Source: Gammaproteobacteria bacterium (GTDB lineage: Bacteria; Pseudomonadota; Gammaproteobacteria; Enterobacterales; Alteromonadaceae). Taken from it: DNA of 64,000 nucleotides. Shown in pieces: positions 41,476 to 50,318 of the stretch. The stretch's first letter is position 1. Each line of letters opens with the position of its first letter. The notes under the pieces are model-generated. The model ran no database searches and was not told the origin of the DNA. It worked only from the letters and a program-made list of their open reading frames with translations. The stretch spans positions 1 through 64,000 of the forward strand of contig JAFLDV010000019.1 of NCBI GenBank assembly GCA_017302255.1, read 5' to 3'. A program made the translations under genes and the position numbers.

Positions 41476-41530
41476 CGCTGCAATCCCAAATTCAAGTGGA
41501 GCTAGTTTACGCCGAACAGCCAAAACTGAA

Positions 41531-41563
41531 TAGCCCCGAGCTTAGTTACAAAACTCAGGGCTA
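41531..41563 (-). other. Hairpin between rseB and rseC
   Basis: A 10-base stem (41531-41540 with 41554-41563, one G-U pair in the minus-strand RNA) encloses a 13-base loop. The following sequence is only modestly U-rich, so it may be a partial terminator that lowers rseC relative to rseA and rseB, or a processing site. Confidence 0.5.
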
Positions 41564-41587
41564 TGCTTGAAATACTAGAAATGGAAA

Positions 41588-42541
41588 CTATTGCACTGCC
41601 ACAGCAAGTTGATTGGCTATTTTCGGGTTGACTGGGCCAATGACCGTCACATCATAATTTTGCTGAGGCACGACCAAAATCGTGGTAGCGCCATCACGAA
41701 AGGCTTGCGCCTCTGCAATTCCGTTAGACGGTTGCACAAAAATGGAGATCTGGTGAATACCATCCGACAGTAACCAAGATGCCATCACTCGGCCAGATCG
41801 GGTCATCACTGGTTGATGCTGACTGATAATGTCGTAACCTGCCGGTACCCAGCTGAGAGTAAATGGAGCAGCAACACTCGAAACGTCGGTCGGCAAAGCA
41901 GCAGGTTCTGCGGGTAGTTGAGCATTCATCAAGCCAACTAATTCTGCAGGTAAGCTTGGCTTGAGCTGCATATGCACCACCATCCAGCTTTCTAAAACTT
42001 CGTTTTCTTCATTCACGGTGTTAACCCGCAATGGAAAACCGGTTTCAGCATCGAGCCAAAGCCAGTAGCTATATCGACTTGGATCACGAGCAGCTAAACG
42101 CACTAATTGGGCATTACGACCTGACAATGCCACACTACTGCCTGGCACTGCATCAAATAACTTGGCGAGCACTTCTGGCGATTTAAATAAAATCGCCGGT
42201 AATTCCTTAATGCTTGAATTGAGGGTTGCAACAACCGGAGCGTCAGGAGCAGCATAATAAACAAAATTATCGCGGCGAAAAGTGTCAGTGCCGTAACCAT
42301 CTTGCGTCATTAACTGTTCAAGTTCGGTTTGAATTCCAAGCGCACCATTACCTTGATGGATCCCGTGCATCCAACGAAAAGTACTGACGTGATTGGCTTT
42401 TTGCTGCACAAAGGACACGTCAAAATTAAATGTTTTCACCGCTTGCTGACTGTGTTTAACCAACTTCCAGCCATCTTCTGACGCTACAGCTTGGCTGAGC
42501 GTCAGCCACACCAACAACAACCCAACACCATACTTAATCAT
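41588..42541 (-). CDS. rseB: Sigma-E regulatory protein RseB (MucB)
   Basis: RseB is a periplasmic protein that binds RseA and shields it from DegS until lipopolysaccharide intermediates signal stress. The 317-residue chain has a signal peptide (about 1-20, cleavage after SQAVAS), a LolA-like N-terminal domain and a smaller C-terminal domain with SWVPAGYDIISQHQPV. It lies three bases after rseA. Confidence 0.93.
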   Translation of the reverse strand: MIKYGVGLLLVWLTLSQAVASEDGWKLVKHSQQAVKTFNFDVSFVQQKANHVSTFRWMHGIHQGNGALGIQTELEQLMTQDGYGTDTFRRDNFVYYAAPDAPVVATLNSSIKELPAILFKSPEVLAKLFDAVPGSSVALSGRNAQLVRLAARDPSRYSYWLWLDAETGFPLRVNTVNEENEVLESWMVVHMQLKPSLPAELVGLMNAQLPAEPAALPTDVSSVAAPFTLSWVPAGYDIISQHQPVMTRSGRVMASWLLSDGIHQISIFVQPSNGIAEAQAFRDGATTILVVPQQNYDVTVIGPVNPKIANQLAVAVQ

Positions 42542-42544
42542 CGG

Positions 42545-43195
42545 TTATTGACCGCCTGATTTTGGTTCTTGCTCAGCTTTCGCTGCTTTTTCGCGTTCAA
42601 TGGCTGCTTGCTCCATTAAACGAATTTGTTGTTGCCGCGCTTGCATCAGTTCTTGTAACCGACGCTGTTGCTCCAACATTAACTGTTGTTGCTGCGGGTT
42701 ATACTGTGTTTGCACAGTTGTTTGACTCAAACTAACCGGCGCAACGACGTTACCCATAGGACCAGTCTGTAAGACAGGCAATGGCGAAGTTAAAGCGTCA
42801 TCGGCATTATTTTGTTGGTTTTGCACACCAACAACCGCAATGATTGCGACACCTGCAGCAATAGCACCCTGCATTAAGTTCTTAAACCAGCCCGAATTCG
42901 CAGCAGATTTAAATATATTTGCTGATGCATTGTTTGCGCTAGCGACTGCTAACACCGGCACTGCCTCAACCTGCAATACATGCGCTTCTTCTTTGTCTAA
43001 CAAACTGGCAAAGCGGTCGGCGAAATCTAAATCTAAAGCTGGCGGTAATTCATCACGAATTGCAGCGCCTGCCATTTGGAATCGCAGCCATTGATCCTGC
43101 AATTCTGGTTCGGAAATAAGTTGGTCGAGCTGTTGTGCACTGATGCCTTGATTGTCACTTGCGGCTGATAGCCAATCTAGTTGTTCAGACGACAT
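42545..43195 (-). CDS. rseA: Anti-sigma-E factor RseA (MucA)
   Basis: RseA holds sigma-E at the inner membrane. The 216-residue chain has the N-terminal sigma-binding domain (EQLDWLSAASDNQGIS, about 1-75), one membrane segment (about 100-122) and a periplasmic C-terminus that is unusually Gln rich (about 150-200). The glutamine run is longer than I would expect from enteric RseA, but the domain order is normal. It follows rpoE by 25 bases. Confidence 0.92.
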   Translation of the reverse strand: MSSEQLDWLSAASDNQGISAQQLDQLISEPELQDQWLRFQMAGAAIRDELPPALDLDFADRFASLLDKEEAHVLQVEAVPVLAVASANNASANIFKSAANSGWFKNLMQGAIAAGVAIIAVVGVQNQQNNADDALTSPLPVLQTGPMGNVVAPVSLSQTTVQTQYNPQQQQLMLEQQRRLQELMQARQQQIRLMEQAAIEREKAAKAEQEPKSGGQ

Positions 43196-43220
43196 ATTTG
43201 TTCCTGTCTTGGTGCAATAA

Positions 43221-43796
43221 TTAACCGATTAACGGCTTCAGCTTGGTATCAATAGCTTCCCGTGCTCTGAAGATCCGGCTGCGGACAGTGCCAATAGGAC
43301 ACTGCATAATCTCAGCAATTTCTTCATAACTCAGGCCATCCATTTCACGCAGAGTAATAGCACTGCGCAACTCTTCTGGTAATTGTTCAATAGTGTCGAA
43401 CACTACTTGCCGGATTTCCTCGGTTAACAACAGTTTTTCCGGTGAATCCTGCACTCTTAAGGCATCGCTGCCATCATACGAATCGGCGTCTTCAGCATCT
43501 ACATCAGTAGATGGCGGTTTCCGTCCGTTCGCAACCAAATAATTCTTTGCGCTGTTTACAGCAATTCGATACAACCAAGTGTAAAACGCGCTATCGCCTC
43601 TAAATCCAGGTAAAGCCCGATACGCTTTAATAAAGGCATCTTGGCTCACATCAGCAACGTCTCCGTGATTAGAGACATAACGTGAGATTAAGTTCGCTAA
43701 TCTATGCTGATATTTTTTCACCAACAGGTTAAATGCAGCTTTGTCACCTTGTTGTACTCGCTGAACAATCTGCCAATCCAATTCTTGCTCGCTCAT
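43221..43796 (-). CDS. rpoE: Envelope-stress sigma factor RpoE (sigma-E)
   Basis: The 191-residue ECF sigma factor has region 2 (about 10-90, with YQHRLANLISRYVSNHGDVADVSQDAFIKAYR) and region 4 (about 125-190, with GLSYEEIAEIMQCPIGTVRSRIFRAREAI). Length and sequence are close to E. coli RpoE (191). It heads rpoE-rseABC, divergent from nadB as in many relatives. A sigma-E-like promoter lies upstream. Confidence 0.97.
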   Translation of the reverse strand: MSEQELDWQIVQRVQQGDKAAFNLLVKKYQHRLANLISRYVSNHGDVADVSQDAFIKAYRALPGFRGDSAFYTWLYRIAVNSAKNYLVANGRKPPSTDVDAEDADSYDGSDALRVQDSPEKLLLTEEIRQVVFDTIEQLPEELRSAITLREMDGLSYEEIAEIMQCPIGTVRSRIFRAREAIDTKLKPLIG

Positions 43797-43861
43797 GTCC
43801 GAGCCTGTCCCCTGTTTTGCTAACGTCTAAATTTTGCAACTGGCTCTTGTCAAGCGTACCT

Positions 43862-43889
43862 TTATGACGACGCCCTGCTGAAAAAGTTC
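43862..43889 (-). promoter_or_regulatory. Probable sigma-E autoregulated promoter of rpoE
   Basis: The minus strand has GAACTT (43889-43884), a 16-base spacer and TCATAA (43867-43862). This agrees with the sigma-E pattern GGAACTT-N15/16-TCnnA except for the first G. rpoE operons are commonly autoregulated, and the position (about 65 bases before the ATG) is suitable. Confidence 0.6.
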
Positions 43890-44066
43890 GGTTTAATAGA
43901 TAAAAAAGTTACAATACCCTGATCGCCACAGTCCGTTGGGTCATATAGAGACAGGTGTATTATCGGCAAGTCTGCGCTAAATTGGCTTGAATTCAAGGGA
44001 AAACCCCAATAAATTCAGGAAAATGCCAGACCTAAATATTGTTCATTAGTCGGATAAGTGTATCCC

Positions 44067-45677
44067 ATGCCACAACAAAAAGAACATGGTTGCGATGTAT
44101 TAATTATCGGCAGTGGTGCTGCCGGTTTGTCATTAGCGCTGCAATTAGCCGACAGTCAAAATGTCATTGTGCTGAGTAAAGGCCCCTTGCGCGAGGGTTC
44201 AACGCTTTATGCACAGGGCGGTATTGCCGCTGTATTCGACGAAAACGACAGCATCGCCTCGCATGTGAATGACACATTGATTGCTGGTGCCGGGTTATGT
44301 GAAGACGCCGCCGTGCAATTCACTGCCGAAAACGCCAAATCAGCAATGGAATGGTTAATTGACCAAGGTGTGCCCTTTGATCAGTATCGCGATGATGACG
44401 GAGTTCTCAAATATCATTTAACTCGCGAAGGTGGTCATAGCCATCGTCGTATTTTACACGCTGCCGATGCTACCGGCCGTGCTGTACAGATCACCTTAGT
44501 CGACCGCGTCAAACAGCATCCAAATATTCGTTTGCTGGAAAACTATAATGCGGTGGATTTAATCACAGCGGAAAAACTGGGGTTGACCGGCCAACATTGT
44601 TATGGCGCTTATGTCTGGAACCGGCAATCCGAGCAAGTTGAAGTCATTTCAGCTCGGTTTGTGGCTTTAGCGACCGGCGGAGCCAGTAAAGTTTATCTTT
44701 ATACGAGCAACCCAGATGTGGCCTCTGGCGACGGTATTGCCATGGCATGGCGAGCAGGTTGTCGTGTCGCCAATATGGAATTTAATCAGTTCCATCCAAC
44801 TAGCCTTTATCACCCTGACGCGCGTAACTACTTGATTACAGAGGCGATGCGTGGCGAAGGCGCTTATTTAAAACGTCCGGATGGCAGCCGTTTTATGCCG
44901 GACTTTGACGAAAGAGCCGAGCTTGCGCCGCGTGACATCGTCGCTCGAGCTATCGATTTTGAAATGAAGCGATTAGGCGTACCTTGTGTTTATTTAGATA
45001 TTAGCCACAAGCCGAAAGACTTTATTATTGAGCACTTCCCAACGATATACGCCAAATGTTTAAGTGTCGGCATTGATATTACCAAGTCGCCAATCCCAGT
45101 TGTACCGGCTGCGCATTACACCTGTGGCGGTGTGATGACCAATCTAAACGGCCAAACTGATATCGCGAATTTGTATGCGATTGGCGAAGTAGCCTACACC
45201 GGTTTACACGGTGCCAACCGCATGGCCAGTAATTCCTTGTTGGAATGTGTGGTGTTTGCGCAAAGTGCTGCCGAACATATTTTAGCTAATCTATCCACTG
45301 TCGATACACCACCGCCACTGCCTGCTTGGGATGAAAGTAGAGTCAGTAATTCTGATGAAGAAGTGGTAATTACCCACAATTGGCATGAACTGCGGTTATT
45401 CATGTGGGATTTTGTCGGTATTGTCCGTACCACAAAACGCCTCGAACGCGCACTGCACCGAGTTGAGTTATTGCAACGCGAAATTCAAGAATACTACCGC
45501 CATTTCCGCGTCAGTAACAATTTGCTGGAGCTACGGAATCTAACCATGGTTGCAGAACTCATTATTCGCTGTGCAATGGCTCGTAAAGAAAGCCGCGGCT
45601 TACATTACACCTTGGATTATCCAAAACAGCTGTCATCAAGTCAGCCGACCGTGTTAGTCCCTGAAGACAAAGGCTAA
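44067..45677 (+). CDS. nadB: L-aspartate oxidase NadB
   Basis: NadB oxidises aspartate to iminoaspartate, the first step of de novo NAD synthesis. The 536-residue flavoprotein has the FAD-binding loop [15 protein letters not shown] (near 12), the substrate-binding region with [23 protein letters not shown], and the C-terminal helical domain. The ATG at 44067 is preferred over a GTG three codons upstream. It is divergent from rpoE, a conserved arrangement, and followed by a strong terminator. Confidence 0.96.
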   Translation: MPQQKEHGCDVLIIGSGAAGLSLALQLADSQNVIVLSKGPLREGSTLYAQGGIAAVFDENDSIASHVNDTLIAGAGLCEDAAVQFTAENAKSAMEWLIDQGVPFDQYRDDDGVLKYHLTREGGHSHRRILHAADATGRAVQITLVDRVKQHPNIRLLENYNAVDLITAEKLGLTGQHCYGAYVWNRQSEQVEVISARFVALATGGASKVYLYTSNPDVASGDGIAMAWRAGCRVANMEFNQFHPTSLYHPDARNYLITEAMRGEGAYLKRPDGSRFMPDFDERAELAPRDIVARAIDFEMKRLGVPCVYLDISHKPKDFIIEHFPTIYAKCLSVGIDITKSPIPVVPAAHYTCGGVMTNLNGQTDIANLYAIGEVAYTGLHGANRMASNSLLECVVFAQSAAEHILANLSTVDTPPPLPAWDESRVSNSDEEVVITHNWHELRLFMWDFVGIVRTTKRLERALHRVELLQREIQEYYRHFRVSNNLLELRNLTMVAELIIRCAMARKESRGLHYTLDYPKQLSSSQPTVLVPEDKG

Positions 45678-45683
45678 TAACTA

Positions 45684-45718
45684 AAAAGGCGCGCAAAACA
45701 AAGTTCTGCGCGCCTTTT
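45684..45718. terminator. Bidirectional terminator after nadB
   Basis: A perfect 12-base stem AAAAGGCGCGCA (45684-45695) pairs with 45707-45718, loop 11 bases. It has A and T flanks on both sides and lies between convergent nadB and the PQ-loop gene. Confidence 0.9.
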
Positions 45719-45739
45719 AGCTTCGCCATTAACCGCTGA

Positions 45740-46006
45740 TTATTGCGGTTTTTTCCGATAACGATAAATCAATACAACCACATAAACTTGCAAGCCTGCG
45801 GTTGCCAGTTGACCAAGAATTGACTGCAATTCAGTATATTTTTCTGCATAGATATACAACGAAATATTACCCACGGCAAAGGCTAACCAAGTTAGTGGTG
45901 GCACACCATCTGATGTTTTGGTTTTTAATAGATGCCACAACTGCATTAAGGTTGCTACTGGGAAGATAATGGCTGGGATGTAGCCAATCAGTTCAATCAA
46001 ACTCAT
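45740..46006 (-). CDS. PQ-loop/SemiSWEET-like small membrane protein
   Basis: The 88-residue protein has three predicted membrane helices (about 5-25, 38-54, 62-83), the size and topology of a SemiSWEET half-transporter. The segment LMQLWHLLKTKTSDGVPPLTW (21 residues, 20-40; key residues Gln 22, Lys 28, Asp 32, Gly 33, Pro 35) resembles the PQ-loop motif, but the Pro-Gln pair itself reads Met-Gln. Substrate unknown; sugar transport cannot be assumed. It stands alone between terminators. Confidence 0.65.
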   Translation of the reverse strand: MSLIELIGYIPAIIFPVATLMQLWHLLKTKTSDGVPPLTWLAFAVGNISLYIYAEKYTELQSILGQLATAGLQVYVVVLIYRYRKKPQ

Positions 46007-46117
46007 GTTGATTCTCGGGTTGAAAATGGCCGGTTAACTTAAGGAAAAACAATTGCTGAGTCAAGCAAGGACTATCACCCGAGCGATTTTAGCATTCGCG
46101 TTGGGTTGGAGGCTCTG

Positions 46118-46540
46118 CTAATCCGCATGCTGCCAGCTGATTTGCTGACAATGCCGGCCTAGTAGCCGAAAATTTTCCACCGATATTTGGTCGCGAAACA
46201 ACCAACGCTGTTGTTGCTTGCCGTCCTGCTCTTGCCAACGCAGCCAAACGCCAAATCGACATATCACCGAACCAGCAACTAACTTGCCTGCAGGCCATTG
46301 ATCGGCATGCCAACGAAGCTCGCCACTTCGGCTCAAAGTTAAAAAACGCGGAACAGCGGATTGCGACCATTGTGCTATGCCATAAAAACCTGGCAACAGC
46401 AGTAAAAATGCTGGCAACAACCAAGGACTTGTTGCTGGCCAGCTGAGGACTGATAAACCCAGTAAACCACTAAAGAGCAATGCCAGTAATCGTTGCTGAT
46501 GACTGGATTGAAGTCCGACAGTTGACCAGGCTTGTCGCAT
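46118..46540 (-). CDS. ygfX: YgfX-family membrane protein (CptA-like)
   Basis: The 140-residue protein has two membrane helices (about 16-34 and 38-56) followed by a soluble tail with RSGELRWHADQW and FRLLGRHC, as in YgfX. YgfX was described as an inner-membrane partner of SdhE; a role as toxin acting on cell division was also proposed. It starts at the sdhE stop (TAATG overlap), forming the conserved sdhE-ygfX operon. Confidence 0.8.
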   Translation of the reverse strand: MRQAWSTVGLQSSHQQRLLALLFSGLLGLSVLSWPATSPWLLPAFLLLLPGFYGIAQWSQSAVPRFLTLSRSGELRWHADQWPAGKLVAGSVICRFGVWLRWQEQDGKQQQRWLFRDQISVENFRLLGRHCQQISWQHAD

Positions 46541-46791
46541 TAGACTTTTACTCGTTTTAAAATGAGCTCAACCAATGCCTGTAATTCTGCATCTTTAGAA
46601 CGGGCGTGGCCCATAAACCAAGAAAATAAATCAGGATCGTCAGCAGCCAACAACCGCTCAAAAATATGTTTCTGTTCAAGGGTTAAAGCATCATAGCCTT
46701 CCTCGACAAAAGGAGCCAACAGCACATCTAATTCCAACATTCCGCGACGACAGGCCCAACGTAAACGTGGTTTTATCATTAATTCTGACAT
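46540..46791 (-). CDS. sdhE: FAD assembly factor SdhE
   Basis: SdhE promotes covalent FAD attachment to succinate dehydrogenase and fumarate reductase. The 83-residue protein carries the invariant RGMLELD motif (RGxxE, residues 16-22) and the typical acidic helix-rich remainder with LLAADDPDLFSWFMGH. It leads sdhE-ygfX and is divergent from ygfZ. Confidence 0.93.
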   Translation of the reverse strand: MSELMIKPRLRWACRRGMLELDVLLAPFVEEGYDALTLEQKHIFERLLAADDPDLFSWFMGHARSKDAELQALVELILKRVKV

Positions 46792-46904
46792 ATAAGACTC
46801 TCAGTTATGTTTGGCTAAATTCTAACAAATATTTGGCTTAGGGGTTGTGCTTTTGACTGCATTCCCCAATGATCTGGCTTATTGTGTGGAGAAATTGTCT
46901 TATT

Positions 46905-47876
46905 ATGCAAAGTTCCTGGATAAGTGCTGAGCAACTGGCTCAGCTGTCAAATGAGTTATCTGACGCCTTTATTAGCCCACTCCCTGCCTTTCATATCGTC
47001 AGAATCAGTGGTCCGGATCAAATTAAATTTCTACAAGGCCAAGTAACTTGCGATGTCACCCAATTGTCTGCAGAGCATTTTCTTCGCGGCGCGCATTGCG
47101 ATGCCAAAGGAAAGATGTGGTCGACTTTTCATCTGTGCCAGGCCGAGAGTGATATTCTGCAAATCGGCTTTAGAGATGAGTTGCAAGCCTCACTGCTACA
47201 GTTAAAAAAATACGGCGTTTTTTCCAAAGTTAGTTTCAGCGAAACAATTGGGGAATTAGCTGTGCTCGGCATTGGTGGGCCAAACTCCGCAGAGTTATTG
47301 GCAAACCTCGGGTTTAACGCTATTGAGACTGGCGCGGTGAGCCAGCATCAAGGCAGTTATTTGTTGGCATTGGCAGCAGATCACTTCTTGTGGATTGCGC
47401 CAATCGCAACTGCCCAGCAAGTTATCAAAGATCACGCCGACATTATGGCCGCCCCAACACGCTGGTTAGCGCAACATATTCAGCATGGCATTCCTTATCT
47501 CGAGCAGCCACTTTTGGCCGAGTATGTGCCACAGCAGCTCAATTTACAGTCACTTGCGGCAATTAGTTTTAGCAAAGGCTGTTATATGGGCCAAGAGATG
47601 GTGGCGCGGATGAAATATCTGGGTAAAAATAAGAGGGCTATGTTTTTACTCTCTGCCACCACAGATATTACCCCGGCTGCAGGGAGCGATATTGAGTTAC
47701 AGCTCGAGCAAAATTGGCGCAGAAGTGGTGTCATCGTCAATGCCGTGAACATTCAAGGCAAATTAGCTGTGCTCGCCGTATTACCCAACGATTTAACGTC
47801 AGACAACCATTTGCGTCTGGCGGAAACTCCGGAAGTCATGTTCCGGATTGAACCCCTTCCTTATACTATTGAATGA
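46905..47876 (+). CDS. ygfZ: Folate-binding iron-sulfur protein YgfZ
   Basis: YgfZ is a GcvT-like tetrahydrofolate-binding protein that supports assembly or repair of iron-sulfur enzymes such as MiaB. The 323-residue chain has the diagnostic KGCYMGQEMVARMKYLGKNKR segment (Cys near 226) and the N-terminal GcvT-like fold with FLQGQVTCDV. The start at 46905 (MQSSWISAEQLAQ) is preferred to 46869, which adds a hydrophobic unconserved stretch. It is divergent from sdhE and 12 bases before slyD. Confidence 0.93.
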   Translation: MQSSWISAEQLAQLSNELSDAFISPLPAFHIVRISGPDQIKFLQGQVTCDVTQLSAEHFLRGAHCDAKGKMWSTFHLCQAESDILQIGFRDELQASLLQLKKYGVFSKVSFSETIGELAVLGIGGPNSAELLANLGFNAIETGAVSQHQGSYLLALAADHFLWIAPIATAQQVIKDHADIMAAPTRWLAQHIQHGIPYLEQPLLAEYVPQQLNLQSLAAISFSKGCYMGQEMVARMKYLGKNKRAMFLLSATTDITPAAGSDIELQLEQNWRRSGVIVNAVNIQGKLAVLAVLPNDLTSDNHLRLAETPEVMFRIEPLPYTIE

Positions 47877-47888
47877 TTTGAGGTTTAC

Positions 47889-48380
47889 ATGTCGATTGAA
47901 CAAAACAAAGTCGTGGCGATGCACTACAGCGTCAGCGACAAAGCCGGTAATGAGCTGGATACGTCTGCTGGCAGCGAGCCACTGGTGTTTATCCACGGTA
48001 CTGGTTCGTTAATTAGCGGCTTAGAAAAAGCGCTGGTTGGCAAAAAAGTTGGTGATAAATTTGCGGTCGAAGTAGTCGCAGCAGAAGCTTACGGTGAGCG
48101 TCATGAAGAACTGACGCAAGCAGTGCCACGTGCCATGTTTGAAGGCATGGAAGTTGAAGTCGGCATGCGCTTTCGTGCAGCAGATCCAAGTGGTCGCGAA
48201 CAATCAGTAATTGTGCTTGATGTCACAGACGAAGAAGTTGTGGTTGATGGTAATCACCCACTGTCAGGCATCGATTTAACTTTCGATGTCGAAATCGTTG
48301 CTGTCCGTGATGCCACTGAAGAAGAATTAGCTCATGGTCATGCCCATGGCATCGATGGCCACTCTGGCCACGGCCATTAA
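47889..48380 (+). CDS. slyD: FKBP-type peptidyl-prolyl isomerase SlyD
   Basis: SlyD is a cytoplasmic prolyl isomerase, chaperone and nickel donor for hydrogenase maturation. The 163-residue chain has the FKBP part split by an insert-in-flap domain (about 70-120) and a His-rich metal-binding tail (HGHAHGIDGHSGHGH). The tail is shorter than in E. coli (196 residues) and lacks its cysteines. GAGG precedes the ATG. It is followed by a strong terminator. Confidence 0.94.
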   Translation: MSIEQNKVVAMHYSVSDKAGNELDTSAGSEPLVFIHGTGSLISGLEKALVGKKVGDKFAVEVVAAEAYGERHEELTQAVPRAMFEGMEVEVGMRFRAADPSGREQSVIVLDVTDEEVVVDGNHPLSGIDLTFDVEIVAVRDATEEELAHGHAHGIDGHSGHGH

Positions 48381-48438
48381 TTGCGAAATCAGTGCCGAGC
48401 TAGTTGCTAGGCTGCGCTGAGCTTGTAATGACTACCAA

Positions 48439-48470
48439 CAAAACGGACCCAACTGGGTCCGTTTTGTTTT
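48439..48470 (+). terminator. slyD terminator
   Basis: Perfect 12-base stem CAAAACGGACCC/GGGTCCGTTTTG (48439-48450 with 48455-48466), AACT loop, then TTTT. Confidence 0.92.
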
Positions 48471-48556
48471 ACTAAATTGCCGGCTGTCTGTTGGCTTCCC
48501 GGTCGAAATCAATGCACATTACTCACTTCAGCGTTGTATTTCGCTCCCAGTGCGGA

Positions 48557-48606
48557 GTTATCGGCTATCAGCGCCACTTTATCGGTGCTCAGCCCAGCTT
48601 TATCGG
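48557..48606. repeat. Three TTATCGG direct repeats at 21-22 base steps
   Basis: TTATCGG occurs at 48557, 48578 and 48600, each followed by a similar CAGYGC- or CAGCCC-type segment, giving three imperfect units of about 21-22 bases. Two-turn spacing places them on one face of the helix, upstream of the DUF2804 promoter. They could be operator sites or relic repeats. The remaining intergenic sequence (48470-48556) shows nothing else. Confidence 0.5.
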
Positions 48607-48625
48607 TCATCAGTGCAATCAAAGC

Positions 48626-48654
48626 TTGGTCTGACCATTCAGACCTGATATAAA
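48626..48654 (+). promoter_or_regulatory. Promoter of the DUF2804 gene overlapped by a FadR-like operator
   Basis: -35 TTGGTC (48626-48631), 17-base spacer and -10 TATAAA (48649-48654). The palindrome TGGTCTGACCA (48627-48637) covers the -35 and fits the FadR half-site pattern TGGTC-N-GACCA. A second arm, TCAGACC (48639-48645), pairs with GGTCTGA (48628-48634). A GntR-family regulator of fatty-acid metabolism is a natural candidate; no such gene is in the window. Confidence 0.55.
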
Positions 48655-48682
48655 TTCCAGATGATGACCAAGAGGTGCTGTG

Positions 48683-49711
48683 ATGAACGCCCGTTATTTG
48701 CCGAATGTCCTTGCGACGCCAACGAAATTAATCGATACCAAAGGCCAAGCGCAATTTGGTTTATTTGAAAACTCAGTGACCGAACTGAATTTTGCCGCGT
48801 TTCCCTATTGCACCGTCATGGACAAAGTGGCCGGTAAACTCAGTCGCCATTTTGCCACCAAACAATTTCAGTTTGTCTCAGTCTGTGGCCCGGATTGGCT
48901 GTTGGCTGTCGCCATAGCCGATATTCGTTATGCCAGCTCTGGGTTTGCCTATTTTTTTCAGCAGGGTAAACCGACTATAGAAACTGGCATCCTGTTGCCA
49001 TTGCAAATGGGTTGCCAAATGAGTGAGTCGCCGGTAAAAGGCACCGCCTCATTGCGTCGCGGTGGAATTTCTTGGCAAATCACGCCCAGTGCTGGGGCTT
49101 GGCAGCTATGTATCAACACCCCAGAAATTCAAGCGGAACTGAGTTTAGCAAAAGCTGAGCAATTGCCCGTGGCACTGTGTGGCCCAACCGCTTACCAAGG
49201 CCTCACCTATACCGAAAAAAACAACGCTTTGTCTGTGAGCGGACAGCTTACAGTAGCTAGCCAAACGATTGATCTTTCACAAGCGCTTGGCAATTATGAC
49301 TTTTCTGCCGGCTTTATGCGTCGCGAAACCAGCTGGCGCTGGGCGTCATTAAATACTTGGCTTGATGGCGAAAAACTTGGTTTTAACCTCGCCGCAGGTG
49401 TCAATGAAACCGGCTTAACCGAAAATGCATTATGGTTTCAGGGACAACGCCAGCATCTAAGTAGCGCTCAATTTCAGTTTGACCGCTTAGACAGCAATAG
49501 TATGTGGCAAATCAATACCCTATGTGGTGAAGTGAATTTACAATTCACCCCACAGTTTTGTCGGCAAGAGCGTGTACAAGCGCTAATTCTGGCCAGTAAT
49601 TTCCGGCAATATGTCGGCCACTTTAGTGGCGAATTGCAATTATTGGACGGTCGTCGCTTAACGCTGAATAACCACTTGGGCTTGGTTGAAGATCACTACG
49701 CAAAATGGTAA
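48683..49711 (+). CDS. DUF2804 family protein
   Basis: The 342-residue protein matches the DUF2804 family by its ends and core: LIDTKGQAQFGLFENSV near 17-33, MRRETSWRWASLNTWLDG near 212, and the closing GLVEDHYAKW. There is no signal peptide. The biochemical function is not known. The ATG follows AGAGGTG at suitable spacing; a GTG one codon earlier is less likely. A FadR-like site overlaps the promoter and a creA gene follows at 47 bases, so an operon is likely. Confidence 0.8.
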   Translation: MNARYLPNVLATPTKLIDTKGQAQFGLFENSVTELNFAAFPYCTVMDKVAGKLSRHFATKQFQFVSVCGPDWLLAVAIADIRYASSGFAYFFQQGKPTIETGILLPLQMGCQMSESPVKGTASLRRGGISWQITPSAGAWQLCINTPEIQAELSLAKAEQLPVALCGPTAYQGLTYTEKNNALSVSGQLTVASQTIDLSQALGNYDFSAGFMRRETSWRWASLNTWLDGEKLGFNLAAGVNETGLTENALWFQGQRQHLSSAQFQFDRLDSNSMWQINTLCGEVNLQFTPQFCRQERVQALILASNFRQYVGHFSGELQLLDGRRLTLNNHLGLVEDHYAKW

Positions 49712-49758
49712 CCCAGCCAATCAGACATCAACATGCAGTTATTTACAAGGAATGCACT

Positions 49759-50250
49759 ATGCACATGAAACATTTACTCAGCATCACCGCGGTTGCGCTG
49801 CTTACCGCCTGTTCACCTAAGGAAGTTGGCGATGTGAGTCTTGGGTTGTTTACCACTAAAGATATTAAAATTCAGACCTTTAACGATCCAGCGATCCCTG
49901 GTGTAACTTGTCACATTAGTCATGTACAAGCAGATTTGTCGCTTGCAGATCCATCCGACATGTCGATTGCGTGTCGTCAAACAGGCCAAATCACGGCGTC
50001 GATGTTAAAAGACATCGACAAATCAAAATCCGGAGAAGTCATTTTCACGGCTTCCAAAAGCATTTTGTTTAAGCATCTGAAAATTAGAAGAATTTTCGAT
50101 GCAGATAATCGCACTTTGGTGTATTTGTCATACTCCACCAAAGAAAGTGAAGGCTCTGACAAGCATTCGCTCACTACTGTTCCGCTTTGGGGCAGCCAAG
50201 CATGGCAGGAATTGGAAGACGCTAAACAAGCGGCGAAGCCTAAATCTTGA
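49759..50250 (+). CDS. creA: CreA-family lipoprotein
   Basis: The 163-residue protein has a signal peptide and lipobox LLTAC (Cys near 17), and then the CreA fold: VGDVSLGLFTTKDIKIQTFNDP, VTCHISHVQ, SIACRQTGQI, GEVIFTASKSILFKHLKIRRIFD and LVYLSYS. E. coli CreA is a periplasmic protein of unknown function. The ATG at 49759 follows AAGGA; earlier in-frame starts overlap the preceding gene. The lipidation site is not a feature of E. coli CreA as I know it. Confidence 0.85.
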   Translation: MHMKHLLSITAVALLTACSPKEVGDVSLGLFTTKDIKIQTFNDPAIPGVTCHISHVQADLSLADPSDMSIACRQTGQITASMLKDIDKSKSGEVIFTASKSILFKHLKIRRIFDADNRTLVYLSYSTKESEGSDKHSLTTVPLWGSQAWQELEDAKQAAKPKS

Positions 50251-50273
50251 TTAGTGATTGGCAGTCTTGAGGT

Positions 50274-50307
50274 AACGACTGGCGACACTTGCCGCCGGTC
50301 GTTTTTG
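50274..50307 (+). terminator. creA terminator
   Basis: An 11-base stem with one G-T pair (50274-50284 with 50293-50303), loop ACACTTGC, followed by TTTTT. It separates creA from the convergent oxidoreductase gene. Confidence 0.82.
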
Positions 50308-50318
50308 TAGCAAGCAAA

